Shown here: in pieces, positions 33,793-42,567 of the stretch
Numbering within the stretch: the stretch's first letter is position 1
Layout of the letters: every line of letters starts with the position of its first letter
Assembly (NCBI GenBank): GCA_964570285.1
Contig: CAZMXP010000006.1
Span: 1-64,000 of the forward strand
Reading direction: 5' to 3'
Origin: CAZMXP01 sp964570285
GTDB lineage: Bacteria > Planctomycetota > PLA2
Length of the DNA: 64,000 nucleotides
Program-made: the position numbers and the translations under genes
The notes under the pieces: model-generated
Told to the model about the DNA's origin: nothing
Database searches by the model: none
Seen by the model: only the letters and a program-made list of their open reading frames with translations

Positions 33793-34293
33793 ATGTTCCA
33801 GCTCAAGACCCTCGCCCGCTCCTCGATTCCCGCCGCGCTCGCGAAAGCGCAGCATTACCGGCTGCTGAACGAACCTCACGAGGCCGAGAGCATCTGCCGC
33901 GACGTGCTGGAGGTCGAGCCGTCGCACCACGAGGCCCTCACGACGCTCGTGCTCGCGCTGACCGACCAGTTCGCGACGAGGCTCAGCGCGCGGGTGCGGG
34001 AGGCGAAAGCGCTCACGGCGAGGCTCGGCGGAGACTACGAGCGGGCCTACTACTCGGGCGTCATCTGCGAGCGGGCCGCGAAGGTCCACCACCGCCGCGG
34101 CACGGCCGCCTCGGGCCCGATCGCCTACGACCTGCTGCGGCAGGCGATGGCCCACTACGAGGCCGCGGAACGCCAGTGTCCGCCGGGGAACGACGACGCG
34201 CTGCTCCGCTGGAACACCTGCGCCCGCCTGCTGATGCGCAGCCCCGAACTCCGGCCCGGCGACGAGGACGAGTCGGTCCACCTGCAGGAGTAG
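33793..34293 (+). CDS. TPR-like protein linked to sdh
   Basis: A 166-residue soluble helical protein with TPR-type repeats (AKAQHYRLLNEPHEAESICRD, LLRQAMAHYEAAERQC). It follows SdhB by 17 bp with a GGGAGG RBS and is probably in the same operon; it may help assembly or be a general scaffold. Ends before the GGGGTCAGACCCC repeat at 34354. Confidence 0.75.
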   Translation: MFQLKTLARSSIPAALAKAQHYRLLNEPHEAESICRDVLEVEPSHHEALTTLVLALTDQFATRLSARVREAKALTARLGGDYERAYYSGVICERAAKVHHRRGTAASGPIAYDLLRQAMAHYEAAERQCPPGNDDALLRWNTCARLLMRSPELRPGDEDESVHLQE

Positions 34294-34353
34294 TCCGCGC
34301 CGGGACGCCAGCCGCAGCCCGCAGGCGCCCCCGATCGCAGGCGGTGAGGTCCG

Positions 34354-34413
34354 ATCCTCCCGATCCTCCCCATCGCCCCTCCCGATCTAGCGGGTGAATG
34401 GGGTCAGACCCCA
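34354..34413 (+). repeat. REP-type repeat copy B with GGGGTCAGACCCC palindrome
   Basis: Second copy of the 60-bp unit (52/60 match to 14062-14121), again ending in GGGGTCAGACCCCA one base before the stop of a convergent minus-strand gene, in the same orientation. It may also act as a convergent terminator. Confidence 0.75.
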
Positions 34414-34414
34414 A

Positions 34415-35863
34415 TCACTCGGGGTCGCCGGAGAGGTGGCGGAGGCGGGTGATCCGGTAGGTCTGCGCGATCCTCGCGTTGATCTCCCCGAGTTGCCCCG
34501 CCGGCACGACGAAGTCGGACTCCACCCCCTCGAACTGGAAGACATGGAAGCCGTCCTTCGACGCTTCCAGCGCCTTCGCGACGTCGGCGATCTCGCGGAT
34601 GGGCATGCCGTTGACCGATGCGAGCGGCGTCTGCGAGAGGTCCTCGAACCCCTTGTTCGCCGGGTCGGCATAGACCCGGTCGACGAAGACGATGCGGCGG
34701 CGGTCCTTCGGCGGGTCCCACTCGGCGCGCTCGCCGTAGCGGCGGAGGATCACGCCGCCGGGCGAGCGGCCGATCATGCGGGAAAGCTGCCTGTCGAGTT
34801 CGAGGATCACGAGGCCGCCGGCCACGAGGTACTCCGGCCGCGCGCCGGAGCCGCCCTCGGGCACGAGCATCTCGGCGTCGGTGAGGCTCTTGAGCTCGAC
34901 CTCGACGTCGAGGACCTGGCCGCCTCGCAGGATCTTCAGCGGGATCCTGTCGCCGGCGTAGCGCCGCCCCTGGAAGAGGTAGCTCGCCGCGAGGCGGCCG
35001 TGCACCTCCTGCGTGAACTTGCCCTCGTCGTCGATCGGATAGCCGTCCACGGCGAGCAGCACGTCGCCCTCGCGGACGACGCCGTCCCCGGTGCGCCCGG
35101 GCATCACGCGGGTGACGACGATGCCGTGCTGGTCGGGCGCGACGCCGTAGTAGGTTCGGAGGTCGTCGCGCAGGAGCGGCTCGATGAACATGCCGGGGCC
35201 GGGGCAGCCGTGGTAGGTGCCGTCGTCGAAGTCGGCGAGGTAGCGGCGGACCGTCTCGAGGGAGAGCAGCACGCCCTCCTGGCGGCTCGGCACCGTCGAG
35301 AGCAGCAGCCCCACGACCTTGCCGCCGCGCAGCGCGACCTGGCCCCGGCCGCTGTCGGAGCAGGTGGTCTTGAGGCGCAGCGTCAGGCGCGTCTGCTGCG
35401 CGTCGGCGCGCACGACCCGCGCGGTGCTGCGCTCGAGCACGTTGTCCTGCCCGAGCATGTAGATGTCGAACTCGTCGTCGAGGCGCACCGGCTCCCCGAG
35501 CGGAAGCGGCTTCATCGTCGCGACGAGCTCCGGATCGGTGATCTCGACGAGCGCGAGGCCGACGCGCCCGTCGACGTGCTTCAGGCGCGCCGGGTAGCGC
35601 CGCGCGCTGTTGGCGACGCTCACCTCGATCATCACCTGGTCCTGCACGACGCTGCTCGAGGTCAGCACGACGCCGGGCTGGATCATCACCCCCTGCCCCG
35701 ACCAGTCGCGCTGCGGCTGCTTGTTCCACGGGGAGCGGGCGTCGTAGGACTGGCTCGTCACGCGGATCTCGACGAGCGCGGCGCGCAACTGCGGCGCGAG
35801 GTCGTCCTGCGCCCGGGCGAGGGTCGCGCCGAGCAGCAGCAGGGCAAGGGCGGGTCGACGCAT
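34415..35863 (-). CDS. Exported PDZ/trypsin-like protein, catalytic residues lost
   Basis: A 482-residue exported protein (signal RRPALALLLLGATLARA) with a trypsin-like fold followed by a PDZ-like domain around GDGVVREGDVLLAVDGYPI. Compared with the neighbouring protease: His position reads VVLTSSSVV (Ser in place of His), Asp position VGLALVEI (no Asp), but the Ser-like TCSDSGRGQ is kept. It is therefore very likely a pseudoprotease. Its ATG overlaps the stop of the upstream active protease gene closely (35863/35865), so the two are co-expressed, possibly as a heteromeric pair. Confidence 0.85.
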   Translation of the reverse strand: MRRPALALLLLGATLARAQDDLAPQLRAALVEIRVTSQSYDARSPWNKQPQRDWSGQGVMIQPGVVLTSSSVVQDQVMIEVSVANSARRYPARLKHVDGRVGLALVEITDPELVATMKPLPLGEPVRLDDEFDIYMLGQDNVLERSTARVVRADAQQTRLTLRLKTTCSDSGRGQVALRGGKVVGLLLSTVPSRQEGVLLSLETVRRYLADFDDGTYHGCPGPGMFIEPLLRDDLRTYYGVAPDQHGIVVTRVMPGRTGDGVVREGDVLLAVDGYPIDDEGKFTQEVHGRLAASYLFQGRRYAGDRIPLKILRGGQVLDVEVELKSLTDAEMLVPEGGSGARPEYLVAGGLVILELDRQLSRMIGRSPGGVILRRYGERAEWDPPKDRRRIVFVDRVYADPANKGFEDLSQTPLASVNGMPIREIADVAKALEASKDGFHVFQFEGVESDFVVPAGQLGEINARIAQTYRITRLRHLSGDPE

Positions 35864-35864
35864 C

Positions 35865-37328
35865 TCAGCGGGCTCCTTCCACGTGGCGGTCCTCGCCGAT
35901 GCCGTAGCGCTGGAGGATCTCCTTGTGCACGGAGGCGATCTTCTTCCGGTCGAGGATCAGCGGCGCGATGTTGATGCCCTCGAAGTCGATCTTCACGAGA
36001 TCGCCCTTCGCCGTGTCGACCAGCTCGACGAAGTGGCGGAAGTCGTTCGGCATCACGCCGTCCACGGCGATGACGATCGCGTTGCTGTAGCTCCTGTACT
36101 TCGTGCTCGGGTGCGGGAGCACCTGGCTCAGCAGCACGAGCTGCTCGCGGGTCTTCCCCTCCTCCGCCACGGTCCGGTAGTACTGCTGGATGTAGTAGAC
36201 GAGGTCCTCGTCGCCGCGCGAGCGCATCAGGTAGTTCATCGAGAGCGGCAGGAAGACGTAGCCGCCCAGCACGAGGTACTCCGGCTGCCGGTCGTAGGCG
36301 GTCGCCGTGCTCATGCGCGCGCCCCACTTCTTCAGCGGCACCGGCACGTCGACGAGCTTCCCGTCGCGGCGCAGCGTCAGCGTGACGCTGTCCCCGATCT
36401 GCTTGCCCTCCACGATGAACTCGAACTCGAAGAACTCGTCCCCCACCTTCACCGTGCCGTCGTTCTCGATCGGGATGCCGTCGATCCTGTGCAGCACGTC
36501 GTTGCGCTGCAGGAGCCCGACGCAGCTCGCGTACGGCGTCGCCTTCAGCACGACGACACCGGTCTCCCCCTCCGGCACGCCGAGATAGGCCCGCAGGTGC
36601 TCGTTCTCCAGCTTCGCGGTCACGACGCCGAGCTCGGGGTAGCCGTGGTAGCTCCCGTCGGCGATGTCGTCGAGGAAGTGCTGCATCACCGACGGCGGGA
36701 TCATGTAGCCGATGTTCTGCGAGAAGAACTGCCCCTGGAACGCCACGCCGACGACCTTGCCGTCCTGGATCACCGGCCCGCCGCTGTTGCCCGGGTTGAT
36801 CGCGGCATCGGTCTGGATCGTCAGGTGCTGGTCCGCCCCGCTGTGCGAGTAGTTGTGCAGCTCGATGCGCGAGACGACGCCCTCGGTGATCGACAGCTTG
36901 TTGCCCCCCATCGGGTAGCCGATCGTCGCGACCGAGCTCCTCATCTCCGGCTGCGCGCCGATGCGCAGCGGCTCCATGCCCTCCCAGAAGGCCGCGTCGT
37001 CCACGGTGATGATCGCGAGGTCGCAGTCGTGGCCGGCGAAGAGCACGCGCGCCACGTAGCGCGCGGGCCGGTCCGCGCGCTTCACCATGAGGTTCTTCGC
37101 GTCGCTGACGACGTGCGCGTTCGTCATCAGCATCTTGTCCCCGATGTAGAACGCGCTGCCGCCCGAGGATTCGGGCTGCGAGCGCTGCCACGGCCGCGCG
37201 TAGTCCTCCGGCTGCGAGACGGTGTAGACCTGCACGACCGACGCGCGCAGCTTGTCGAGGTCGGGCCCCGCGAAGGCGGCGCCCCCGAGCAAGAGGAGGA
37301 TCCAGAGGGGGGTGCGGGGGGAGGCCAT
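35865..37328 (-). CDS. Exported trypsin-like serine protease with PDZ domain (DegP-like)
   Basis: A 487-residue exported protease (signal RTPLWILLLLGGAAFA). Complete triad: MLMTNAHVVSDAKN (His), DCDLAIITVDD (Asp), NPGNSGGPVIQDGKVVG (Ser). A PDZ domain lies around VVVLKATPYASCVGLLQRNDVLHRIDG, and a second PDZ-like region around YSNAIVIAVDGVMPNDFRHF. This resembles HtrA/Deg proteases with two PDZs. TAGACT (37340-37335) lies 6 nt before the ATG. Confidence 0.9.
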   Translation of the reverse strand: MASPRTPLWILLLLGGAAFAGPDLDKLRASVVQVYTVSQPEDYARPWQRSQPESSGGSAFYIGDKMLMTNAHVVSDAKNLMVKRADRPARYVARVLFAGHDCDLAIITVDDAAFWEGMEPLRIGAQPEMRSSVATIGYPMGGNKLSITEGVVSRIELHNYSHSGADQHLTIQTDAAINPGNSGGPVIQDGKVVGVAFQGQFFSQNIGYMIPPSVMQHFLDDIADGSYHGYPELGVVTAKLENEHLRAYLGVPEGETGVVVLKATPYASCVGLLQRNDVLHRIDGIPIENDGTVKVGDEFFEFEFIVEGKQIGDSVTLTLRRDGKLVDVPVPLKKWGARMSTATAYDRQPEYLVLGGYVFLPLSMNYLMRSRGDEDLVYYIQQYYRTVAEEGKTREQLVLLSQVLPHPSTKYRSYSNAIVIAVDGVMPNDFRHFVELVDTAKGDLVKIDFEGINIAPLILDRKKIASVHKEILQRYGIGEDRHVEGAR

Positions 37329-37334
37329 CCCCCC

Positions 37335-37340
37335 AGTCTA
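37335..37340 (-). promoter_or_regulatory. Putative -10 (TAGACT), leaderless geometry
   Basis: TAGACT on the minus strand ends 6 nt before the protease ATG at 37328. Confidence 0.5.
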
Positions 37341-37361
37341 CGCGAGCGCGCGGGGAACCGG

Positions 37362-37745
37362 CTAGCGGCCGAGACCGCTCATCACGGAGTCGAGGACCGC
37401 GGCGATCTCCGGGTTGCTCATGATGCGCATCCCCTGCTTCTGGAGGCGCTGCATGACCTTCGCCATCGGCTCCTGCAGCTTCATCATCGCCTCGGGGGTC
37501 GCCTCCTCCGGGGCCTCGAGCTTCTCCATCGCCTTCTCGACCTCGTCCATCCGCTTCTTCAGCTTCTCGAGGTCGCCCTTCGCCGCCTCGGCGTCCTTCT
37601 TGCTCTCGATCTTCTCGAGGATGTCGCACATGTCGTTCATGATCGAGACGGTCTCCTCGATCGCCTCCTCGTGCGTGTCGATGGAGCCGGGGCACCCGGC
37701 GAAGAGCAGGAGGGCGGGCAGCAGCAGCAGGGTTCGCGTGTTCAT
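37362..37745 (-). CDS. Small coiled-coil lipoprotein
   Basis: A 127-residue lipoprotein: MNTRTLLLLPALLLFAGC with lipobox LFAGC, then a charged coiled coil (MCDILEKIESKKDAEAAKGD, EKLKKRMDEVEKAMEKLE). No known family. A TAGAAT hexamer lies 7 nt before the ATG. The region after it to 37784 is 38 bp and held by the next gene. Confidence 0.7.
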   Translation of the reverse strand: MNTRTLLLLPALLLFAGCPGSIDTHEEAIEETVSIMNDMCDILEKIESKKDAEAAKGDLEKLKKRMDEVEKAMEKLEAPEEATPEAMMKLQEPMAKVMQRLQKQGMRIMSNPEIAAVLDSVMSGLGR

Positions 37746-37752
37746 CGGCGGG

Positions 37753-37758
37753 ATTCTA
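37753..37758 (-). promoter_or_regulatory. Putative -10 (TAGAAT), leaderless geometry
   Basis: TAGAAT on the minus strand ends 7 nt before the lipoprotein ATG at 37745. Confidence 0.5.
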
Positions 37759-37783
37759 GAAACCGGACGGCGCGGCCGCAACC

Positions 37784-39763
37784 CTATTCGCACACGCAGG
37801 AGAGGGGCGCCGCCGCCTTGCTGGAGTCGCGGTAGATCGAGAGCGACTTCAGCCCGAGGCGCCACGCGGAAACGTAGAGGTCCTCGATGTCGCCCGGCGT
37901 GGCCGCGGCAGGGAGATTGACGGTCTTGCTGATGCCGCCGCTGACGAAGGGCTGCACGGCCGCCATCATCGCGAGGTGACCTTCGGGCGGGATCTCGTGG
38001 GCGCAGCGGAAGACCGGCCGATGCTCGTCGCGGAGCCCCGGCGCCCCTTCGATGGTCTCTTCCCTCTCGACATGCCGCTGGATCCCCGCCGCGGCGGCGG
38101 CGTCGTAGCCGAGGCGGTGCAGCGCCCTGCCCATGACGTGGTTCACGAGGCGGAGCCGTCCGCCGCCGGCGAGGCGCTTGTACTTGACGAGCGCGAGGTC
38201 GGGCTCGATGCCGGTGGTGTCGCAGTCCATCAGGAACGAGATCGTCCCGGTCGGCGCGATCACGGTGGCCTGCGCGTTGCGCACGCCGTGGCGGCGCGCC
38301 AGCGCGATCGCCGCCGCCCAACTCTCGCGCGCGGCCTCGACCACCCCCCCGCGCCCCCCCGGAATCGACGACTGATGGCGCTCCAGCACCGCGAGGAACT
38401 CCTTGCCGAAGCCGTCGCAGGCGCCGCGCGCGGCGGCGATCTCCGCCGAGACGCGGTAGGCCTCGCCGGTGAGCAGCGCGGTCAGCGCCCCTGCCCAGCC
38501 GCGCGCCTCGTCGGAATCGTAGGGCAGCCCGAGCGCCATCAGCAGCGCGCCGAGGTTGGAGTAGCCGAGGCCCAGCGGGCGGAAGCGGCGGCTCCGGTCG
38601 GCGATGCGCTCGGTCGGGTAGGAGGCCCGATCGACGATCGCCTCCATCGCGCGGAAGAGGATGCCGATGTCGCGCCGGTAGGCGGCGATGTCGAAGGTGC
38701 CGTCGTCGCGGAGGAAGCGCAGCAGGTTCAGCGACGCGAGGTTGCACGCGGTGTCGTCGAGGAAGAGGTACTCGCTGCACGGGTTGCTCGCGGCGATGCG
38801 ACCCACCGACGGGCAGGGGTTCCACGCCTGGATCGCGCCGTCGTACTGCACGCCCGGGTCGCCGCACTCCCACGCGCCCTCGGCGATCGCGCGCAGCAGG
38901 TCGCGGGCGGGCAGCGTCCCCGCCTCCTCGCCGGTGGTCACGGCGCGCGTCGTCCACGCCCCGCCGCGCTCGACCGCCTCGAAGAACGCGTCCGGCGCTC
39001 GCACGGAGAGGTTGCTGTTCTGGAAGGCGACGCTGCGGCTCGCGTCGCCGTCGAGGCCGCCGCCGAAGCCCGCGGCGAGCAGCGCCCGCGCCTTGCGCTC
39101 CTCCTTCGCCTTGCACTGCACGAAGTCGAGGATGTCGGGGTGGCCCGCGTCGAGGATCTGCATCTTCGCGGCGCGGCGCGTGCGCCCGCCCGACTTCACG
39201 ACGCCGGCGAACGCATCGTAGCCGCGCATGAAGCTGACCGGCCCCGAGGCGGTGCCGCCGCCGGCCAGGGGCTCCCGGCTGCTGCGCAGCGTGCTCAGGT
39301 TGGTGCCGGCGCCGGAGCCGCGCTGGAAGATGAGCCCCTCGATGCGCGCGAGGTCGAGGATCGAGGCGAGCGTGTCCTGCACGCCGAGGATGAAGCAGGC
39401 CGAGCACTGCGGCCGCTCGTCGACGCCGACGTTGAACCAGACCGGCGAGTTGAACGCGCCGCGCTGCGCCACGAGCAGGTCGAGCAGGTCGGCCTCGTAG
39501 CCCGGCCCGGCGAGCCCCTGCGCGACGACCCAGCGCGCGAGCGTGCCGCCGACGCGCTCCAGCAGTTCGCGCACGCTCCGCTCCCCCCGCTCGCCGCCGC
39601 GGAAGTAGCGGCTCGCGACGATGCCCACGGCCGCCTCGGACCACGTCTCGGGCGCCTCGACGCCGCCGAGGCGGAAGACGACCTGCCCCCGCTCGTCGAG
39701 CAGCGTCGCGTCGCGGCAGGTCCAGCGGACCCGGTCGAGGGGGTGCAGGGTGGGGCCCGACAC
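37784..39763 (-). CDS. nrdJ: Adenosylcobalamin-dependent ribonucleotide reductase
   Basis: A 659-residue class II ribonucleotide reductase: NSPVWFNVGVDERPQCSACFIL, QRGSGAGTNLSTLRSS, the active-site NPCSEYLFLDDTACNLASLNL, TVIAPTGTISFLMDCDTTGIEP and the C-terminal redox Cys pair in LSCVCE. It makes deoxyribonucleotides without oxygen. I chose GTG 39763 because a TACAAT hexamer (39779-39774) overlaps the upstream ATG at 39775. The protein is short compared with many NrdJ. A C5-GCG-C5 run (38346-38358) lies in the loop SIPGGRGGVVEA. Confidence 0.9.
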   Translation of the reverse strand: MSGPTLHPLDRVRWTCRDATLLDERGQVVFRLGGVEAPETWSEAAVGIVASRYFRGGERGERSVRELLERVGGTLARWVVAQGLAGPGYEADLLDLLVAQRGAFNSPVWFNVGVDERPQCSACFILGVQDTLASILDLARIEGLIFQRGSGAGTNLSTLRSSREPLAGGGTASGPVSFMRGYDAFAGVVKSGGRTRRAAKMQILDAGHPDILDFVQCKAKEERKARALLAAGFGGGLDGDASRSVAFQNSNLSVRAPDAFFEAVERGGAWTTRAVTTGEEAGTLPARDLLRAIAEGAWECGDPGVQYDGAIQAWNPCPSVGRIAASNPCSEYLFLDDTACNLASLNLLRFLRDDGTFDIAAYRRDIGILFRAMEAIVDRASYPTERIADRSRRFRPLGLGYSNLGALLMALGLPYDSDEARGWAGALTALLTGEAYRVSAEIAAARGACDGFGKEFLAVLERHQSSIPGGRGGVVEAARESWAAAIALARRHGVRNAQATVIAPTGTISFLMDCDTTGIEPDLALVKYKRLAGGGRLRLVNHVMGRALHRLGYDAAAAAGIQRHVEREETIEGAPGLRDEHRPVFRCAHEIPPEGHLAMMAAVQPFVSGGISKTVNLPAAATPGDIEDLYVSAWRLGLKSLSIYRDSSKAAAPLSCVCE

Positions 39764-39808
39764 GGCGCAGCCCATTGTAGGCGAGCCATCCTGCTCCCCA
39801 CCGGGGTG

Positions 39809-39814
39809 TATCCT
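39809..39814 (+). promoter_or_regulatory. Putative -10 (TATCCT), leaderless geometry
   Basis: TATCCT ends 7 nt before the clpS ATG at 39822. Confidence 0.5.
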
Positions 39815-39821
39815 TGAGTCG

Positions 39822-40115
39822 ATGGCGCCGGAGCCTGGCCTCCTCGAACAGCCCGAGGTGGAGACCTCGACGAAACTCGCGCCGCCCTGGAACGTCATCG
39901 TGCACAACGACCCGATCACGCTGATGAGCTACGTCACCATGGTCCTGCAGCGCCTCTTCGGCTACGACCAGAGCAAGGCGCACCAGCTGATGATGACGGT
40001 CCACACGCAGGGACGCGCGATCGTCTGGACCGGCGCGCGCGAGCGGGCGGAGTTCTACGTGCAGCGGCTGCACGCCTACCAGCTCCTCGCCAGCACGGAA
40101 CCGGTGGGCGCATGA
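39822..40115 (+). CDS. clpS: ATP-dependent Clp protease adaptor
   Basis: A 97-residue ClpS adaptor: PPWNVIVHNDPITLMSYVTM and SKAHQLMMTVHTQGRAIVW are the core segments, with the Asn/Asp/His residues for N-degron binding visible (HNDPIT, HTQGRA). It links Clp-ATPase to N-end-rule substrates. The gene overlaps DUF2017 (ATGA), an order typical of Actinobacteria. Confidence 0.92.
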   Translation: MAPEPGLLEQPEVETSTKLAPPWNVIVHNDPITLMSYVTMVLQRLFGYDQSKAHQLMMTVHTQGRAIVWTGARERAEFYVQRLHAYQLLASTEPVGA

Positions 40116-40654
40116 TCCCCCCCCTCGCGGCGCGGCGGCCCGACGGCAGCGTCGTGCTCTCGGACCTCGCGCCCTGGTTCGTCACGGTGCTGCTCGAACT
40201 GCCCGACCTGCTCGCGGCCGGGCAGCCCGACGACGTGCAGCGGCGCCTCTTCCCCGACCCGGGCGACGACCCCGAACGCAACGAGGACTGGGAGAGGCTC
40301 GTGCGCCCCGAACTCTTCGCGCTGCTCGCGAGCGCGCGGGAGATCCTCGCGCGCGACCTCGAGGGGCTCGGCCCGCAGCCGGAGGAGCCCGCGCCGCTGC
40401 TCTGGAGCGTCACGATCCCCCCCGCACACCTCAGCGCCTGGATCAGCGCGCTCAACGCGGCGCGCCTGACGCTCGGCGCGCTGCACGACATCCGCGAGGA
40501 GGACATGGACGGCCTGCCCCCGCCGGAGGACTGGGGCGAGAAGCAGACGGCGGTCGCGAAGATCCACCTCTACGGCGTGATGCAGCAGATGCTGCTCGAG
40601 GTCGACGCGGAGGGAGGGCGGCCTCAGCCGGGGTATCCGCCCACCGGCGTGTAG
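40112..40654 (+). CDS. DUF2017-family protein, ClpS neighbour
   Basis: A 180-residue protein matching my memory of DUF2017: RRLFPDPGDDPERNEDWERL, LLWSVTIPPAHLSAWISALNAARLTLGAL. The function is unknown but the gene is a constant neighbour of clpS. It overlaps convergently with the TANGO2-type gene by 31 bp. Confidence 0.82.
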   Translation: MIPPLAARRPDGSVVLSDLAPWFVTVLLELPDLLAAGQPDDVQRRLFPDPGDDPERNEDWERLVRPELFALLASAREILARDLEGLGPQPEEPAPLLWSVTIPPAHLSAWISALNAARLTLGALHDIREEDMDGLPPPEDWGEKQTAVAKIHLYGVMQQMLLEVDAEGGRPQPGYPPTGV

Positions 40655-41289
40655 TCGGTGGCATCAGGGGGTCCGGGGGCAAAGAGGAAGAGAGCCCCCG
40701 GCTCGATGTACGCGGAGGCGACGGTGCCGCGCCAGCCCGCGCGCTTGTTGACCGCGAAGCCGCGGGGAAGGCGCGGCGACAGGTCGGCGAGGATCGGCCG
40801 CACGGCGGCGAAGTCCGCGGACGCCCCGAGGCCGAAGTCGATCTCGCCGCGGTCGTGCAGGTTCGAGAGGACGTGGATCCCCGGTCCCAGCGGCGCGCAG
40901 GAAACCTCCTCTGGACCCACGTCGAAGACGCAGGCCTCGCCGCGGTGCGCGACGAGGATCTGGCAGGGGTTGCGCGGCGCGCGGGCCAGTTCCGCGAGCA
41001 GCCACGCGCGGGCGGAGGCGACGTCCCCGCGCGCGAGGGCGCCGGTCACGAGCAGCCCGCGGCTCTCGCGGTCGGGCTCGTCGGGCAGGCGCGAGCGGTT
41101 CGTGATCGCGGCCACGAGGCCGTGGCGGTTCACGCCGAGCCAGGTCCCCCCCTCCTCCTCGTCCCTGGGCGCCCAGAAGGGGGTGTCGGCGACCCACCGC
41201 TTCGGGCTCGAGAAGGGCCGGGCGTAGGCCTCGTCGCGATTGGCGGCGAGGAAGGGACGCTCCCCGACGCGCACGATCAGCACGCACAT
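40624..41289 (-). CDS. TANGO2/NRDE-family protein
   Basis: A 221-residue protein with the family-defining LAANRDEAY motif (about residues 14-22), GGTWLGVNRHGLVAAITN and the ending TDYTPVGGYPG. Bacterial members are thought to be involved in lipid or iron/heme homeostasis, without settled activity. Its start lies 7 bp downstream of the ferredoxin stop; likely co-transcribed. Convergent overlap with DUF2017 at its 3' end. Confidence 0.85.
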   Translation of the reverse strand: MCVLIVRVGERPFLAANRDEAYARPFSSPKRWVADTPFWAPRDEEEGGTWLGVNRHGLVAAITNRSRLPDEPDRESRGLLVTGALARGDVASARAWLLAELARAPRNPCQILVAHRGEACVFDVGPEEVSCAPLGPGIHVLSNLHDRGEIDFGLGASADFAAVRPILADLSPRLPRGFAVNKRAGWRGTVASAYIEPGALFLFAPGPPDATDYTPVGGYPG

Positions 41290-41295
41290 GGCTCG

Positions 41296-41532
41296 CTACG
41301 CGGCGCCGTCATCGCCGATCGCTTCGACCGGGCAGCCGTCCATCGCCTCCTTGCAGTTCGCGCGCTCCTCGTCGGTCTTGGGCTGCGTGTGCACGAACGA
41401 GTAGCCCCGCTCGTCGTTCCGCTTGAAGAAGCGCGGCGCCACCTCGCGGCAGGCGTCGCAGTCGATGCACTGGTCGTCGACGTAGAAGGGGCCCGGCACG
41501 TTCTCCGGATAGCGGTCGGCCTTGGTCGCCAT
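41296..41532 (-). CDS. 4Fe-4S ferredoxin
   Basis: A 78-residue ferredoxin with CIDCDACREVAPRFF for the cluster, and GCPVEAI near the C terminus for the last Cys. The spacing fits a single-cluster ferredoxin. Encoded upstream of the TANGO2-type gene and divergent from queG. A TAGCAT hexamer (41548-41543) is 10 nt upstream of the ATG. Confidence 0.88.
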   Translation of the reverse strand: MATKADRYPENVPGPFYVDDQCIDCDACREVAPRFFKRNDERGYSFVHTQPKTDEERANCKEAMDGCPVEAIGDDGAA

Positions 41533-41598
41533 GGGCCCGCCCATGCTAGCAGGCGGTGCATCCTTGACTCGCACGACGGGAGACACGACGCTCAGGGG

Positions 41599-42567
41599 AT
41601 GGCGCACCGCACGAAGGAGGCCGCCCGCGCCGCCGGGTTCGACCTCTGCGGCATCGCCCGCGCCGAGCCCGGGGAGGAGGAGGCGCGCCTCGCGGAGTGG
41701 CTCGCGAAGGGCTACCACGGCGACATGAAGTACATGGAGCGGCGACGCTCGCCGGAGGATCTCCTGCCCGGCTGCCGCTCGGTGATCGCGCTCGGCGTCA
41801 ACTACTTCACGCCGCACGTCCACGGCGAGGGGGCCAAGGTCTCCCGCTATGCGTGGGGGGAGGACTACCACCTCGTGCTCGGGCGGATGCTCGACGGGCT
41901 CTTGCCCGAACTGGAACGGCTCCACCCCGGCGAGCGGTTCAAGGCCTGCTGCGACACCGCGCCGGTGATGGAGAAGGCGTGGGCGGAGCGCGCGGGCATC
42001 GGCTGGATCGGCAAGAACGGCTGCTTGATCTCGCAGGAGTATGGCTCGTGGATCTTTCTTGCGGTCGTGCTGACCACCGCGCCTCTCGAAGCCGACCGAT
42101 CCCACGAAGACCGCTGCGGCACCTGCGAACGCTGCCTCCACTCCTGCCCCACCGACGCCTTCATTAGGCCGCGCGTCGTCGACGCGCGGCGATGCATCCC
42201 CTACCTGACGATCGAGCAGTGGAAGCCGGTCCCCGGACCCCTGAAGATCGCCCCCTGGGCGTTTGGCTGCGACATCTGCCAGGAGGTCTGCCCGTGGAAC
42301 CGCCGCGCGAAGGATTCGAGGCGCCGCGAGTTCGCCCCGCGCGACGGCCAGGCCAACCCCGACCTGCGCGAGTGGGTCTCGATGACGGGCCCCGAGTTCC
42401 GCGCCCGCTACGGAGACACGGCGCTCGCGCGGCCCGGCCGCCGCGGCCTCGCGCGAAACGCCCTCGCGGTGCTGCGCGAAGAGGGGCTCGACGAGGAGAC
42501 GCTCGCGCGCGCGCGCCAGGACGCGTCGAAGCTCGTGCGCGATCAGGCTACCGCCGCAGGTGGGTGA
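41599..42567 (+). CDS. queG: Epoxyqueuosine reductase
   Basis: A 322-residue QueG: catalytic Asp in FKACCDTAPVMEKAWAE, GIGWIGKNGCLIS, and two [4Fe-4S] sites CGTCERCLHSCPTDAF and CDICQEVCPWN. It performs the final step of queuosine biosynthesis in tRNA, using cobalamin. The start is ATG 41599 with AGGGG upstream. A B12-dependent enzyme here fits the presence of NrdJ. The 3' end overlaps the convergent S41 gene by 20 bp. Confidence 0.92.
   Translation: MAHRTKEAARAAGFDLCGIARAEPGEEEARLAEWLAKGYHGDMKYMERRRSPEDLLPGCRSVIALGVNYFTPHVHGEGAKVSRYAWGEDYHLVLGRMLDGLLPELERLHPGERFKACCDTAPVMEKAWAERAGIGWIGKNGCLISQEYGSWIFLAVVLTTAPLEADRSHEDRCGTCERCLHSCPTDAFIRPRVVDARRCIPYLTIEQWKPVPGPLKIAPWAFGCDICQEVCPWNRRAKDSRRREFAPRDGQANPDLREWVSMTGPEFRARYGDTALARPGRRGLARNALAVLREEGLDEETLARARQDASKLVRDQATAAGG

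Noticed and set aside
39764..39821. Cobalamin riboswitch before nrdJ
   Set aside because: Only about 45 bp separate the start from the divergent clpS gene; no room and no recognisable B12-box.
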